Made by a program: the position numbers and the translations under genes. From NCBI GenBank assembly GCA_038243995.1, contig JBBRTV010000017.1, positions 1-64,000 on the forward strand: 64,000 nucleotides of DNA. Reading direction: 5' to 3'. The stretch comes from Scleromatobacter sp038243995. GTDB lineage: Bacteria > Pseudomonadota > Gammaproteobacteria > Burkholderiales > Burkholderiaceae_C. How positions within the stretch are numbered: the first letter of the stretch is position 1; each line of letters begins with the position of its first letter. This document shows, piece after piece, positions 9,119 through 17,663 of the stretch. The notes under the pieces were generated by a model. The model was not told the origin of the DNA and searched no databases. It saw nothing but the letters and a program-made list of their open reading frames with translations.

Positions 9119-11050
9119 TCACGCGTGTCGCAATTGAACGCGCGCGGTCTCGTTGATACCCATGGCGCCGAACATCAGGGCGACCAGGCGATGGGTCTCA
9201 TGGAAAACAATTTCGCGGCCCTCGGCATGGCGAGCCGCGATCCAGTTCAGCAGGTCGCCCGCAGCGACGAAGTCGACGCGCATCAGCAGCGCACAGGAAA
9301 TGCGGATCACTCGGGATTGGCCGACCTGCGTTGTCAGCCGACCCAGCAGCACGGCGAGGTCGCCGGAGAGCTGGCCCGCCAGTTCGATCGAGGTGATCTG
9401 CACCGGCACGGCGATGCTCTCTTCCTCGGCCTGCATGGAAGTGTCCATGAAACTCGTGACAGGCTCGCCCACCACCGACAGCGAGAGCGTCCGCGTATTC
9501 TGGCTGGTGCCGAGCAACTGCGCCTTGCAGCGCGCGTTCTCCCAGCTCGGCGGCGACACCTCGTAGGTGACGCAATAGTCGATCGCGATCTCGTCGAACT
9601 GGTCGGGTCGGTGGGTCAGGCGCAGCGCTTCGAGACGAAGCATCCAGTAGACCGGATCCGCGTCGCGCACGCCGGTCGGCGCAATTTCCTGGAGCACCGA
9701 CAGCAATCGGTCGCCGGCGACCCATTGCATCGTGATGGCCTGGCTCGCCCAGGTGCTGAACAACTTGTGGAGTCGACCGGCGCCTTCGACATCGATCGTC
9801 TCGAGTGCCGTCCAGTCGAGCACCCAGGGCGATGGAAGTTGCATGGACAGGGCCTCGAACCGGGTCACGGCGTCGCCGTCGAGGACGGCGGGACAGACCC
9901 AGCCTATGCCGCCCATGCGGCTCTCCGTGAGCGGGGTCGCCGTGGCTTCCGCGAGGAGCTTGGGCAGCGAAAACCATTGCGGGGCCGAGCGATGGAAGCG
10001 CTCGACGTATTCCATCGTCAGCGCCTCGAACTTGACCTGTTGGCCAATGGCGCGGTACAGATCGAACAGCACCAGCCAGGTCTCGTCGTGATCGCGCCGT
10101 TCGCCGCGCGGGCCCACGAGCGCCTGCAGCGCGCGCTCGCAACCCTGGAAGTCGCCCCCCGCGAAGGCGATCACGGCCTCGTCGAGCGTCTCGTCGTGAA
10201 CGACTTCGCTGACTTCCACACGCTCGCCGTAGCCCAGGTCGATCGACGTCTGCGGCCCGGCCTGCGCGCGGGGCGCGGGGGCTCCGGCCGCGTAAGGGTT
10301 CGGTGCCGGGCTAGCCGGCGCCATCGGCGTGGACGTGAATTCCAGGGGGGCCAGATTCGGGCTGGTCGGCGCGGCCGCGTAGACGGGCGGCGGGGCCGCC
10401 GCGAAGGCCGCTTCGAGATAGGGTGCGGTGTTTTCGAACGTGCGGCCCGACAAGGTCTGCGGAACCGTGTTCGCGGCGCTGGCGGCGGTCGCGCCCAGCG
10501 ACAGCGGGCCGCCGTCGAGGCGCGCGACTGTTTCGTGCTCGTCTTCCTGTCCCGGAGCGACGGCCACGGTAGGCGTGCCTTCGCTGTCGTCGAAGATCGT
10601 CGTTGTCAGGATCGGCGGCGGCGGGCCGGGCGGCAGCGCCGTGGCAACCCGGACGGGCTTCGGCGCGCCGCCCGCGGAGACGCCGGAGTTGGCGCCGACC
10701 ATCTGGCGCTCGATCGCGTCGATCTTCGCCTTGATGCCGCTGCTCTGGATCGTGGAATGCGTGGAGCGGGTTTCGGTGTCGTCCATGCGCGACGATTGCA
10801 TCGTCAGCGCTGCCGCCTGGTCGCCCGACAGGCCTTCGCGACGAATGCGGCGCAGAGTGTCGAGTTCGCGCTTGCGCACGTAGTCGTTGCGACGCTTGCG
10901 CTCGATCATGGCCTTCATTTCGGCCTTGTCGAATTCGGTCGGGCGGACTTCGGTGTCGCGCGGCGTCATGCCCACGAGTTCGCGCGCCGGCGCCGCCACC
11001 TTGCGTGCCATCCGGCGAAACAGACCGACGCCTTCGTCTTTACCGGACAT
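9119..11050 (-). CDS. Large protein with C-terminal STAS-like domain
   Basis: A 643-residue soluble protein without signal peptide or membrane segment. Residues 1-110 are basic and charged (KAEMKAMIERKRRNDYVRKR), 110-290 are Pro/Ala-rich low-complexity linker, 290-540 form a helical region with the pattern EAVIAFAGGDFQGCERAL and LVLFDLYRAIGQQVKFEALT that recalls tetratricopeptide-like helices, and about 550-643 resemble a STAS (anti-sigma-factor antagonist) fold, including LAGQLSGDLAVLLGRL and a VDFVAAGDLLNWI segment where the regulatory Ser/Asp region of STAS proteins would be. Function is unknown; a role as a scaffold or in partner switching is inference. It sits between dksA and hslV on the same strand. 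Confidence 0.65.
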   Translation of the reverse strand: MSGKDEGVGLFRRMARKVAAPARELVGMTPRDTEVRPTEFDKAEMKAMIERKRRNDYVRKRELDTLRRIRREGLSGDQAAALTMQSSRMDDTETRSTHSTIQSSGIKAKIDAIERQMVGANSGVSAGGAPKPVRVATALPPGPPPPILTTTIFDDSEGTPTVAVAPGQEDEHETVARLDGGPLSLGATAASAANTVPQTLSGRTFENTAPYLEAAFAAAPPPVYAAAPTSPNLAPLEFTSTPMAPASPAPNPYAAGAPAPRAQAGPQTSIDLGYGERVEVSEVVHDETLDEAVIAFAGGDFQGCERALQALVGPRGERRDHDETWLVLFDLYRAIGQQVKFEALTMEYVERFHRSAPQWFSLPKLLAEATATPLTESRMGGIGWVCPAVLDGDAVTRFEALSMQLPSPWVLDWTALETIDVEGAGRLHKLFSTWASQAITMQWVAGDRLLSVLQEIAPTGVRDADPVYWMLRLEALRLTHRPDQFDEIAIDYCVTYEVSPPSWENARCKAQLLGTSQNTRTLSLSVVGEPVTSFMDTSMQAEEESIAVPVQITSIELAGQLSGDLAVLLGRLTTQVGQSRVIRISCALLMRVDFVAAGDLLNWIAARHAEGREIVFHETHRLVALMFGAMGINETARVQLRHA

Positions 11051-11110
11051 GTTTGTGCGGAGCGGAACTACCGGAATTGAAGGCGGCGGTCGCGGACATG
11101 CTCTAAGGGA

Positions 11111-11770
11111 TCAATCCCCGAACATCTTCTGCTTCATCTCGCGGCGCTGCTGCGCCTCGAGCGACAGCGTCGCGGTGGGGCGGGCGAGGAGGCGGCCGAG
11201 GCCGATCGGCTCGCCGGTCTCGTCGCAGTAGCCGTAGTCGCCAGCGTCGATGCGCGTGATCGATTGCGAAATCTTCTTGAGCAGCTTGCGTTCGCGGTCG
11301 CGCGTGCGCAGCTCGAGGGCGTGCTCTTCCTCGATCGTCGCGCGGTCGGCCGGATCGGGAACGATCGACGTGTCTTCACGCAGGTGTTCCGTCGTTTCGC
11401 CGGCGTTGGACAGCAGGTCGTCCTTGAGGGCCTGGAGCTTGCTGCGAAAGAATTCCAGCTGTTTCTCCCCCATGTATTCGCTTTCGGGCATCGCGAGCAG
11501 TTCGGGCTCGGTCAGATCCTTTCCAGCCTTGGTCTTCCAGGCGGAAGCGAGCTTCGGGTCGGCGGCGGGAGATTTTGCAGCGTTCATCGGTTCTATATCG
11601 GCCTTTGCGGAAGGCTTCTTGAGGAGGGGTGCGTCGGCGGGAGTACCGTCCGCAGGGGAGGAAACCTTCGTGGCGGGCTTGGCGCGAGGCTTCGGCGCGG
11701 CGGTGGTCGCGTCGGATTCAGGCGTTGCGGCACTGGCGTTGGCCAGGGTCTTGGCCGGGGTCTTGGTCAC
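11111..11770 (-). CDS. dksA: RNA polymerase-binding transcription factor DksA
   Basis: Binds the RNA polymerase secondary channel and acts with ppGpp in the stringent response. The 219-residue protein has the DksA coiled coil (FFRSKLQALKDDLL ... RATIEEEHALELRTRDRE) with the DPADRA tip motif, then the C-terminal globule. The zinc-finger region reads YCDETGEPIGLGRLLARP: only Cys182 remains of the four zinc ligands of E. coli DksA, so zinc binding is not expected. The N-terminal 60-90 residues are a Lys/Ala/Pro-rich extension. GTG at 11770 is chosen because GAGGAG lies 8 bases upstream; an internal ATG at 11587 would give an E. coli-sized 158 residues but has no ribosome site. Confidence 0.93.
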   Translation of the reverse strand: MTKTPAKTLANASAATPESDATTAAPKPRAKPATKVSSPADGTPADAPLLKKPSAKADIEPMNAAKSPAADPKLASAWKTKAGKDLTEPELLAMPESEYMGEKQLEFFRSKLQALKDDLLSNAGETTEHLREDTSIVPDPADRATIEEEHALELRTRDRERKLLKKISQSITRIDAGDYGYCDETGEPIGLGRLLARPTATLSLEAQQRREMKQKMFGD

Positions 11771-11943
11771 GGTCGGGCTCCTCGCGGGGAATCGCTCGGA
11801 AGGCTGTTATACCCGCAGCGGGCGACACTTGAAAGCTGTTCGGGCGCGGGGCTGACCTTGCAAAAAGGCGGGCCGATTGTAGCCACGATGTGCCTTCGCG
11901 TTCGAAAGGATTTCGCCGCAGGCGCGAATACTGCATCAATCGA

Positions 11944-13005
11944 CTAGATCAGGCAGCCTTCCAGGCCCTGCAGCAGGATTTCCTTCGGGAGGTCTAGCCC
12001 GATGAAGACCATCTTGCTGTTCTTCTTCTCGCCGGCCGCCCATTTCGGTCCCAGGTCGCTGCCCATCATCTGGTGCACGCCCTGGAAAATGACCTTCTTG
12101 TCGCTGCCCTTCATGAACAATACGCCCTTGTAGCGCAGCATCTTGGGCCCGTAGACCTGGACGATCGCCGCGAGGAAGTCTTCGAGTTTGGTCGGGTTGA
12201 AGGCGCGATCCGAGCGGAAGACGAAGGATTTCACGTCGTCGTCGTGATGATGGTGGTGCAGGTGCTCGCACGCCTCGCCTTCGGCGTGATCATGGCCGGC
12301 GTGGTCGTCGTGATCGTGATCGTGGCCGTGGTCGTGCGTGTCGGCGTTGAGGAATTCGGGATCGATCTCGAGCGTCGTGTTCAGGTTGAAGCCGCGCAGG
12401 TCGAACACCTGCGACAGCGGCACCGCGCCGAAATGGACGCGATGCTGCGGGGCCCGCGGATTCATCTGGCGGATGCGGTGGGCCAGCGCCTCGACCGTGG
12501 CGTCGTCGACGAGATCGGTCTTGCTGATGAAGATCTGGTCGGCGAAGCCGATCTGGCGACGCGCCTCCTGGCGCGTGTCGAGCTGATCCTGCGCGTGCTT
12601 GGCGTCGACGAGCGTCAGGATGGAGTCGAGCAGGTAGCTCTCGGCGATCTCGTCGTCCATGAAGAAGGTCTGCGCGACCGGGCCCGGATCGGCCAGCCCG
12701 GTGGTCTCGATGACGACGCGCTCGAAATGCAGTTCGCCCTTGCGGCGGCGCTCGGCGAGCAGCGCGAGCGTGGCGCGCAGGTCTTCCCGGATGGTGCAGC
12801 AGACGCAGCCGTTCGACAGTTGCACGATCTGCTCTTCCGTATCCTCGACGAGGATCTCGTTGTCGATGTTCTCCTCGCCGAACTCGTTCTCGATCACGGC
12901 GATCTTGTGGCCGTGCATCTCGGTGAGGACGCGCTTCAGGAGCGTGGTCTTGCCCGAGCCGAGGAAGCCTGTGAGGATGGTCGCGGGAATGAGCTTGTCG
13001 GACAT
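11944..13005 (-). CDS. COG0523 family metal-trafficking GTPase
   Basis: A 353-residue G3E GTPase of the CobW/YjiA/ZigA type, proposed metallochaperones for zinc or other metals. Walker A GFLGSGKT is at residues 13-20, the metal-binding CVCC motif follows in LSNGCVCCTIREDL, and SKTDLV serves for guanine recognition. A His/Asp-rich loop at about 230-265 (pattern DHGHDHDHDDH, then HLHHHHHDDD) separates the G domain from the CobW C-terminal domain. ATG at 13005 gives the compact family N-terminus MSDKLIPATILTG; longer readings add disordered residues. It lies upstream of dksA on the same strand (173-base gap). The metal served is not determinable. Confidence 0.88.
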   Translation of the reverse strand: MSDKLIPATILTGFLGSGKTTLLKRVLTEMHGHKIAVIENEFGEENIDNEILVEDTEEQIVQLSNGCVCCTIREDLRATLALLAERRRKGELHFERVVIETTGLADPGPVAQTFFMDDEIAESYLLDSILTLVDAKHAQDQLDTRQEARRQIGFADQIFISKTDLVDDATVEALAHRIRQMNPRAPQHRVHFGAVPLSQVFDLRGFNLNTTLEIDPEFLNADTHDHGHDHDHDDHAGHDHAEGEACEHLHHHHHDDDVKSFVFRSDRAFNPTKLEDFLAAIVQVYGPKMLRYKGVLFMKGSDKKVIFQGVHQMMGSDLGPKWAAGEKKNSKMVFIGLDLPKEILLQGLEGCLI

Positions 13006-13218
13006 GGTGCTTTTCTGGACTGGGATCGTTTCGAGGCTCCGGACGGAGCGGCCGGCTCGGTAATTCGGATGGGCTTGCCCGGGACTTCCAGGCAATCCCC
13101 GCCGGGGGATATTGTTCAGCGCCTGGGCATGTGAGGGCGGCGAACTCTCTTTCAAGCCGCGCGCCGTGTCAAGGCGATCGGTTATTCTCGCGTTTCATCC
13201 ACTCCCGACACAGCCATA

Positions 13219-14121
13219 GTGTCTGAACCCCAGCCCGGTCGACCCGGCCGCTCGCAGCGAGGCGGCGCGGAGGTCGACAAGCGTACCTTGTTCGAACGTC
13301 TGGTCGAGTTCCTGTCTCCCGGGCCCGATTCCCGCGCCGAGTTGATCGAAACCCTCGCGGACGCGGAACAGCGTTCGTTGATCGAACCCGAATCGCGCGC
13401 GATGCTCGAGGGAGTCCTGCGCATGGCCGACATGACAGCCGGCGATGTCATGGTGCCCGCCACGCGCATGGATCTGCTGTCCATCGACGCGCCCTACGAC
13501 GAACTGCTCGGCGCGGTGATCGGCACCGGGCATTCGCGTTTCCCGGTCTACGAGGGGCAGCGCGAGAACATCCTCGGCACGTTGATGTCCAAGGATCTGC
13601 TCAAGCTGCAGCGCGCGCCTGGACTGAACCTGCGCACGCTGCTGCGGCCGGCGGTCTTCGTGCCGGAGTCCAAGGGACTGAACGAATTGCTGCGCGAGTT
13701 CCGCAGCAATCGCAACCACCTCGCCATCGTCATCGACGAATTCGGCAACACCGCCGGCCTGATCACCATCGAGGACGTGCTCGAGGAGATCGTCGGCGAA
13801 ATCGAGGACGAATTCGACGACGCCGATGCCGAGAGCGGCGTCTACTCGCTGGCCGACGGCAGCATGCGCGTCGCCGGCGACGCGACGATCGGGGAGGTCA
13901 ACCAGGCCTTCGACGTCGACCTCCCGGAAGACGCGTTCGACACGATCGGCGGCATCGTCGCCCACCAGCTCGGCCACGTGCCGCGCCGCGGCGAGGCGAT
14001 GGAGATCGGCGGCCTGAATTTCTCGGTGATGCTGACTCGCGGCGGCGCAGTGCGCTGGTTCAAGGTCACGCGGCCCGCCGCCAATTCCGCCGCACATCAG
14101 TCGGCCGAGCACGACGCGTGA
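13219..14121 (+). CDS. corC: CorC/HlyC family CBS-domain protein
   Basis: A 300-residue cytosolic protein lacking the DUF21 membrane domain, as in E. coli CorC/YbeX. It has paired CBS motifs (about 65-190, with DVMVPATRMDLLSID and AIVIDEFGNTAGLITIEDVL) and a C-terminal CorC_HlyC transporter-associated domain (about 210-290, with GIVAHQLGHVPRRGEAMEIG). Linked to magnesium/cobalt homeostasis, biochemical role uncertain. GTG start at 13219. Its stop overlaps the GTG start of lnt by four bases, the conserved corC-lnt pair. Confidence 0.92.
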   Translation: MSEPQPGRPGRSQRGGAEVDKRTLFERLVEFLSPGPDSRAELIETLADAEQRSLIEPESRAMLEGVLRMADMTAGDVMVPATRMDLLSIDAPYDELLGAVIGTGHSRFPVYEGQRENILGTLMSKDLLKLQRAPGLNLRTLLRPAVFVPESKGLNELLREFRSNRNHLAIVIDEFGNTAGLITIEDVLEEIVGEIEDEFDDADAESGVYSLADGSMRVAGDATIGEVNQAFDVDLPEDAFDTIGGIVAHQLGHVPRRGEAMEIGGLNFSVMLTRGGAVRWFKVTRPAANSAAHQSAEHDA

Positions 14122-15722
14122 CGGCGCGCTCGACACGCCGGGGGGCGTCTCCTGTCGACGAATCGGCGCCGCTGCTCCGCCGCGTGGAGCGACGCGCGGC
14201 GAGTCGATTGCCGAACTGGGCCGGCATCGCGCTGTCCGGGCTGGCGGGCGTCGCCCAGGCGCTTTCGTTCGCGCCCTGGGAGTTATGGTGGTTGCAGATC
14301 CTGTCGGTCGGCGCGCTCGTCGCCCTGATCGCCAATGCCCGTCCGGCGACCGCGGCGTTGCGCGGCTGGACGTTCGGCGTCGGCTGGCTGGTGGCCGGGC
14401 TCTGGTGGCTCTATATCAGCCTGCACACCTACGGTTTGCTCCCGGCTTGGCTCTCGGTGCTCGCGGTCGGGCTGCTGGCGGCGCTGCTGTCGCTCTACTA
14501 CGCCGGCGCCGCCGCGCTCTGGGCGCGCATGCGCCGCCAGACCGTTCAGACTGACGCGCTGCTGTTCGCCGCCTGGTGGATGCTGGCCGAGCTGGCGCGA
14601 GGCTGGGTCTTCACCGGCTTCCCCTGGATCGCCGGCGGCTATGCGCATACCGGCGGCCCGCTGGCCGCGTGGGCGCCCTATGTCGGGGTCTACGGGCTGG
14701 GCGCGATGTCCGCCTGGGCCGCGGCCGTGGTCGCGCTCGGGCTGATGGGGCTGCGCAACGGGCGCTGGGGTTTCCTGCGGTGCCTGAGTCCGACGCTCGT
14801 GCCCGTCATCCTGCTCGCCGTGGGCAACGCCCTGCCGCAGGCGTTCACGCGCTCGACCGGCATGCTCAGCGTCACCCTCCTGCAGACAAACATCGCGCAA
14901 GACGACAAGTTCGATCCCGAGCACATCCGCGCGGCGCTGAGCTGGCACCTCGATCGCTTCGTGGCGGCCCAGGGGCAACTCGTCGTGACGCCGGAGTCGT
15001 CGCTGCCGGTGCCGACGAACCAGATCGCGCCCGACACCTGGCGCGCTTACCAACACGTGTTCGACAGCCCCGGTCGTGGCGCGCTGGTGGGCGTCTTCAC
15101 CGGCGACGAAGAGCGTGGCTACACCAACTCTGTGGTCGGACTGGACGCTTCCCATCACGTGGCCGACGGCACGAACTACCGCTACGGCAAGCGCCACCTG
15201 CTGCCCTTCGGCGAGTTCATCCCGCCTGGCTTCAAATGGATGATCGACCTGATGAAAGTGCCGATCGGCGACCAGACGAAGGGCGTCGACACCGCGCCGT
15301 TCGTCGTCGCCGGGCAGCGCGTGCGCCCGCTCATCTGCTACGAAGACCTGTTCGGCGAAGACTTCGCGGCGGCCCTGGTCGGCCCGAGCGGGGCGACGAT
15401 GCTCGCCAATGTCACCAACCTCGCGTGGTTCGGCCCGCGCATGATCCAGGACCAGCATTTGCAGTTCACGCGCATGCGCGCGCTCGAGTTCCAGCGCGGC
15501 GAAGTGCGGGCCACGAACACCGGCGCGACGGCGGTGATCGACTACCGCGGCGTGGTCACCGCGCGCCTGGCCCCAGAGTCAGAGGGGCAGCTCGATTCCC
15601 AGGTCGAGGGCCGCATCGGCGACACCCCTTATGCACGCTGGGTGGCGCAATGGCGGCTCTGGCCGCTTTGGGGGCTGGCACTGGCGGTGATCCTCGCGAC
15701 GCGCATGGTGCGCAAGCGTTGA
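14118..15722 (+). CDS. lnt: Apolipoprotein N-acyltransferase Lnt
   Basis: A 534-residue inner-membrane enzyme that adds the third acyl chain to the N-terminal cysteine of lipoproteins. About six transmembrane helices occupy residues 30-240, followed by the periplasmic nitrilase domain with the Glu-Lys-Cys triad: VTPESSLP, KRHLLPFGEFIP and PLICYEDLF. A last helix (LWGLALAVILATRMV) ends the protein. The GTG start overlaps corC by four bases (GTGA), implying translational coupling. Confidence 0.96.
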   Translation: MTARSTRRGASPVDESAPLLRRVERRAASRLPNWAGIALSGLAGVAQALSFAPWELWWLQILSVGALVALIANARPATAALRGWTFGVGWLVAGLWWLYISLHTYGLLPAWLSVLAVGLLAALLSLYYAGAAALWARMRRQTVQTDALLFAAWWMLAELARGWVFTGFPWIAGGYAHTGGPLAAWAPYVGVYGLGAMSAWAAAVVALGLMGLRNGRWGFLRCLSPTLVPVILLAVGNALPQAFTRSTGMLSVTLLQTNIAQDDKFDPEHIRAALSWHLDRFVAAQGQLVVTPESSLPVPTNQIAPDTWRAYQHVFDSPGRGALVGVFTGDEERGYTNSVVGLDASHHVADGTNYRYGKRHLLPFGEFIPPGFKWMIDLMKVPIGDQTKGVDTAPFVVAGQRVRPLICYEDLFGEDFAAALVGPSGATMLANVTNLAWFGPRMIQDQHLQFTRMRALEFQRGEVRATNTGATAVIDYRGVVTARLAPESEGQLDSQVEGRIGDTPYARWVAQWRLWPLWGLALAVILATRMVRKR

Positions 15723-15767
15723 GTCCGGGCACGCGCTCTTTCGTGCCTCTCAGTCGGAGTCATCGCG

Positions 15768-16334
15768 ATGAATCCTGAACGCTGCCTTGGATCGACCGCG
15801 CGCCCGCGTGCTGTCGCCTTGCTCGCTTCGCTGGCCATGTCGACCCTGCTCGTCGCGTGCGCGACGGGCGCCTGGTCGCCCGCCGCGGTGCGGCCGGGCG
15901 CCTGGTCGCCCGCCGCGGTGCGGCCGGGCGACTCCCGGGACGACGTGCTGCGAACGATGGGCCCTCCGACCGCGACCTACCGGATGCCGGACGGCCACGC
16001 CCGCCTCGAATACAACCACATGCCGTCCGGGCGCCAGACTTTCATGGTCGACCTCGATGCGACCGGCCGCGTCGCGGGCTGGCAGCAGGTGCTCGACGAG
16101 AACCACTTCGCCGGCGTCGAGCCCGGCATGACGCGCGACGACGTGCTGCACCTGATCGGCCCGCCGACCTACACCTGGCACTACGAGCGCCCGCAACCGG
16201 CCATCACCTGGCTCTATCGCTTCGAGACCATCCAGCGTTGCACTCTGTTCGAAGTGTCGTTCGACCTGACCACCGGGCGCGTCCTCTCCAGCGCATACCC
16301 GCCCGATCCCGCCTGCCCCGAAGTTCGCGGCTGA
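15768..16334 (+). CDS. SmpA/OmlA-like outer-membrane lipoprotein
   Basis: A 188-residue predicted lipoprotein: a basic N-terminus, hydrophobic ALLASLAMSTLLVAC with lipobox LVAC, then a mature part holding two repeats of the SmpA/BamE-like motif, GDSRDDVLRTMGPPTATY and GMTRDDVLHLIGPPTYTW, each followed by a beta segment. Lnt, its modifying enzyme, is directly upstream (45-base gap). Just after the lipobox the ten residues GAWSPAAVRP occur twice because of an exact 30-bp DNA duplication. A decayed third unit follows at 16390-16627. Possible role in envelope assembly by analogy only. Confidence 0.8.
   Translation: MNPERCLGSTARPRAVALLASLAMSTLLVACATGAWSPAAVRPGAWSPAAVRPGDSRDDVLRTMGPPTATYRMPDGHARLEYNHMPSGRQTFMVDLDATGRVAGWQQVLDENHFAGVEPGMTRDDVLHLIGPPTYTWHYERPQPAITWLYRFETIQRCTLFEVSFDLTTGRVLSSAYPPDPACPEVRG
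15871..15930 (+). repeat. Exact tandem 30-bp duplication inside lipoprotein gene
   Basis: The 30-base unit starting CCTGGTCGCCCGCCGCGG occurs twice without a mismatch (15871-15900, 15901-15930), in frame, doubling the ten residues GAWSPAAVRP directly after the lipobox. Exact identity suggests recent replication slippage and possible length variation. Confidence 0.95.
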
Positions 16335-16389
16335 TCCCGGGCTGCCAGAGACACGCCGTTCCCCGACGATGATCGCCGCCTCCCCGCCC

Positions 16390-16627
16390 GGACAGCATTT
16401 CGCGGCGCCGGGCCGGGCCTGAACGCCGGCGAGGTGATGCGCCTGACTGGCCCGCCCAGCGAGCGCGGGCGCGCCCGGCACCTGGTCGAAGCCACGACCC
16501 GGGACCTATCGCTTCCGGACCATCGGCGCGGCATCGCGTTCCAGCTTCCTTCGGCGTGAAGTCGGGCGCGACGCTCGACGGCGGCGGCTATCCATCCGAC
16601 ACGCGCTGCGACTTCGGGTGGAACTGA
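16390..16627 (+). pseudogene. Frameshifted remnant of an SmpA-like lipoprotein gene
   Basis: Downstream of the lipoprotein gene, three reading frames together spell a homologue of its second half. Frame one gives PGLNAGEVMRLTGPPSE, matching PGMTRDDVLHLIGPPTY. A shift near 16504 gives TYRFRTIG, matching YRFETIQR. A second shift near 16550 gives FGVKSGATLDGGGYPSDTRC up to a TGA at 16625, matching FDLTTGRVLSSAYPPDPAC. The order and spacing of the three blocks follow the intact gene, so this is a decayed tandem copy with at least two frameshifts. The remaining bases of the 16335-16737 gap hold no gene. Confidence 0.75.
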
Positions 16628-16737
16628 ATCCGCGGCGCTGCGTCCGGGTCGTAAAATCGGCTCTTCGACCGCCCGCGCTCGCCCGCCTGGGCGGCCTTTT
16701 CGCTTTCGGCCGACCCCGGCCATCACGCCCGAGCTCC

Positions 16738-17661
16738 ATGCTGACCTTCCAGCAAATCATTCTTCGCCTGCAGGACTACTGGGACAAGCAGGGCTGCGCG
16801 TTGCTGCAGCCTTACGACATGGAGGTCGGCGCCGGCACCAGCCATACCGCGACCTTCCTGCGCGCACTGGGTCCGGAGCCCTGGAAGGCGGCCTATGTGC
16901 AGCCGAGCCGGCGTCCGAAGGACGGCCGCTACGGAGAGAACCCGAACCGGCTGCAGCACTACTACCAGTACCAGGTGGTGCTCAAGCCTGCGCCCGCCAA
17001 CATCCTCGAGCTGTACCTCGGTTCGCTGGAGGCGCTCGGGTTCGACCTGAAGAAGAACGATGTGCGCTTCGTGGAAGACGACTGGGAAAATCCGACCCTC
17101 GGTTGCTGGGGACTGGGCTGGGAGGTGTGGCTCAACGGCATGGAGGTGACGCAATTCACCTACTTCCAGCAGGTCGGCGGCATCGATTGCAAGCCGATCA
17201 CCGGCGAAATCACCTACGGCCTCGAACGCCTCGCGATGTACATCCAGGGCAAGGAGAGCCTGTTCGACCTGGAGTGGACACCGGGCGTCAGCTACCGCGA
17301 CGTGTTCCACCAGAACGAGGTGGAGCAGAGCGCGTACAACTTCGAGCACAGCGATGTCGAGTTCCTGCTGCAGGCGTTCGCCGCGCACGAGGGTATGTCC
17401 AGGCACCTGATGGAACACCAGCTGGCACTGCCGGCCTACGAGCAACTGCTCAAGTGCGGCCACAGCTTCAACCTGCTCGACGCCCGCGGCGCGATCAGCG
17501 TCACCGAGCGCGCCACCTACATCGGCCGCATCCGCAACCTCGCGCGCGCCGTCGCGCAGAGCTACCTGGAGAGCCGTGCCCGCCTCGGCTTCCCGATGGC
17601 GCCGCGCGCCTGGGCCGACGAGATCGTCGCGCAGATCGACAAGAAGAAGGCTGCAGTCTGA
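16738..17661 (+). CDS. glyQ: Glycyl-tRNA synthetase alpha subunit
   Basis: The 307-residue catalytic subunit of the bacterial alpha2beta2 glycyl-tRNA synthetase. Starts MLTFQQIILRLQDYWDKQGC and shows the class II motifs, YVQPSRRPKDGRYGENPNRL and ITYGLERLAMYIQG. Residues and length match the family. ATG at 16738 is used; an upstream ATG at 16618 would add 40 residues unlike the family, overlapping the pseudogene. glyS begins two bases after its stop. Confidence 0.97.
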   Translation: MLTFQQIILRLQDYWDKQGCALLQPYDMEVGAGTSHTATFLRALGPEPWKAAYVQPSRRPKDGRYGENPNRLQHYYQYQVVLKPAPANILELYLGSLEALGFDLKKNDVRFVEDDWENPTLGCWGLGWEVWLNGMEVTQFTYFQQVGGIDCKPITGEITYGLERLAMYIQGKESLFDLEWTPGVSYRDVFHQNEVEQSAYNFEHSDVEFLLQAFAAHEGMSRHLMEHQLALPAYEQLLKCGHSFNLLDARGAISVTERATYIGRIRNLARAVAQSYLESRARLGFPMAPRAWADEIVAQIDKKKAAV

Positions 17662-17663
17662 CC

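Noticed and set aside
11800..11820. GTTATAC near the dksA start as a possible Zur box
   Set aside because: Only a half-site; no palindromic partner is present.
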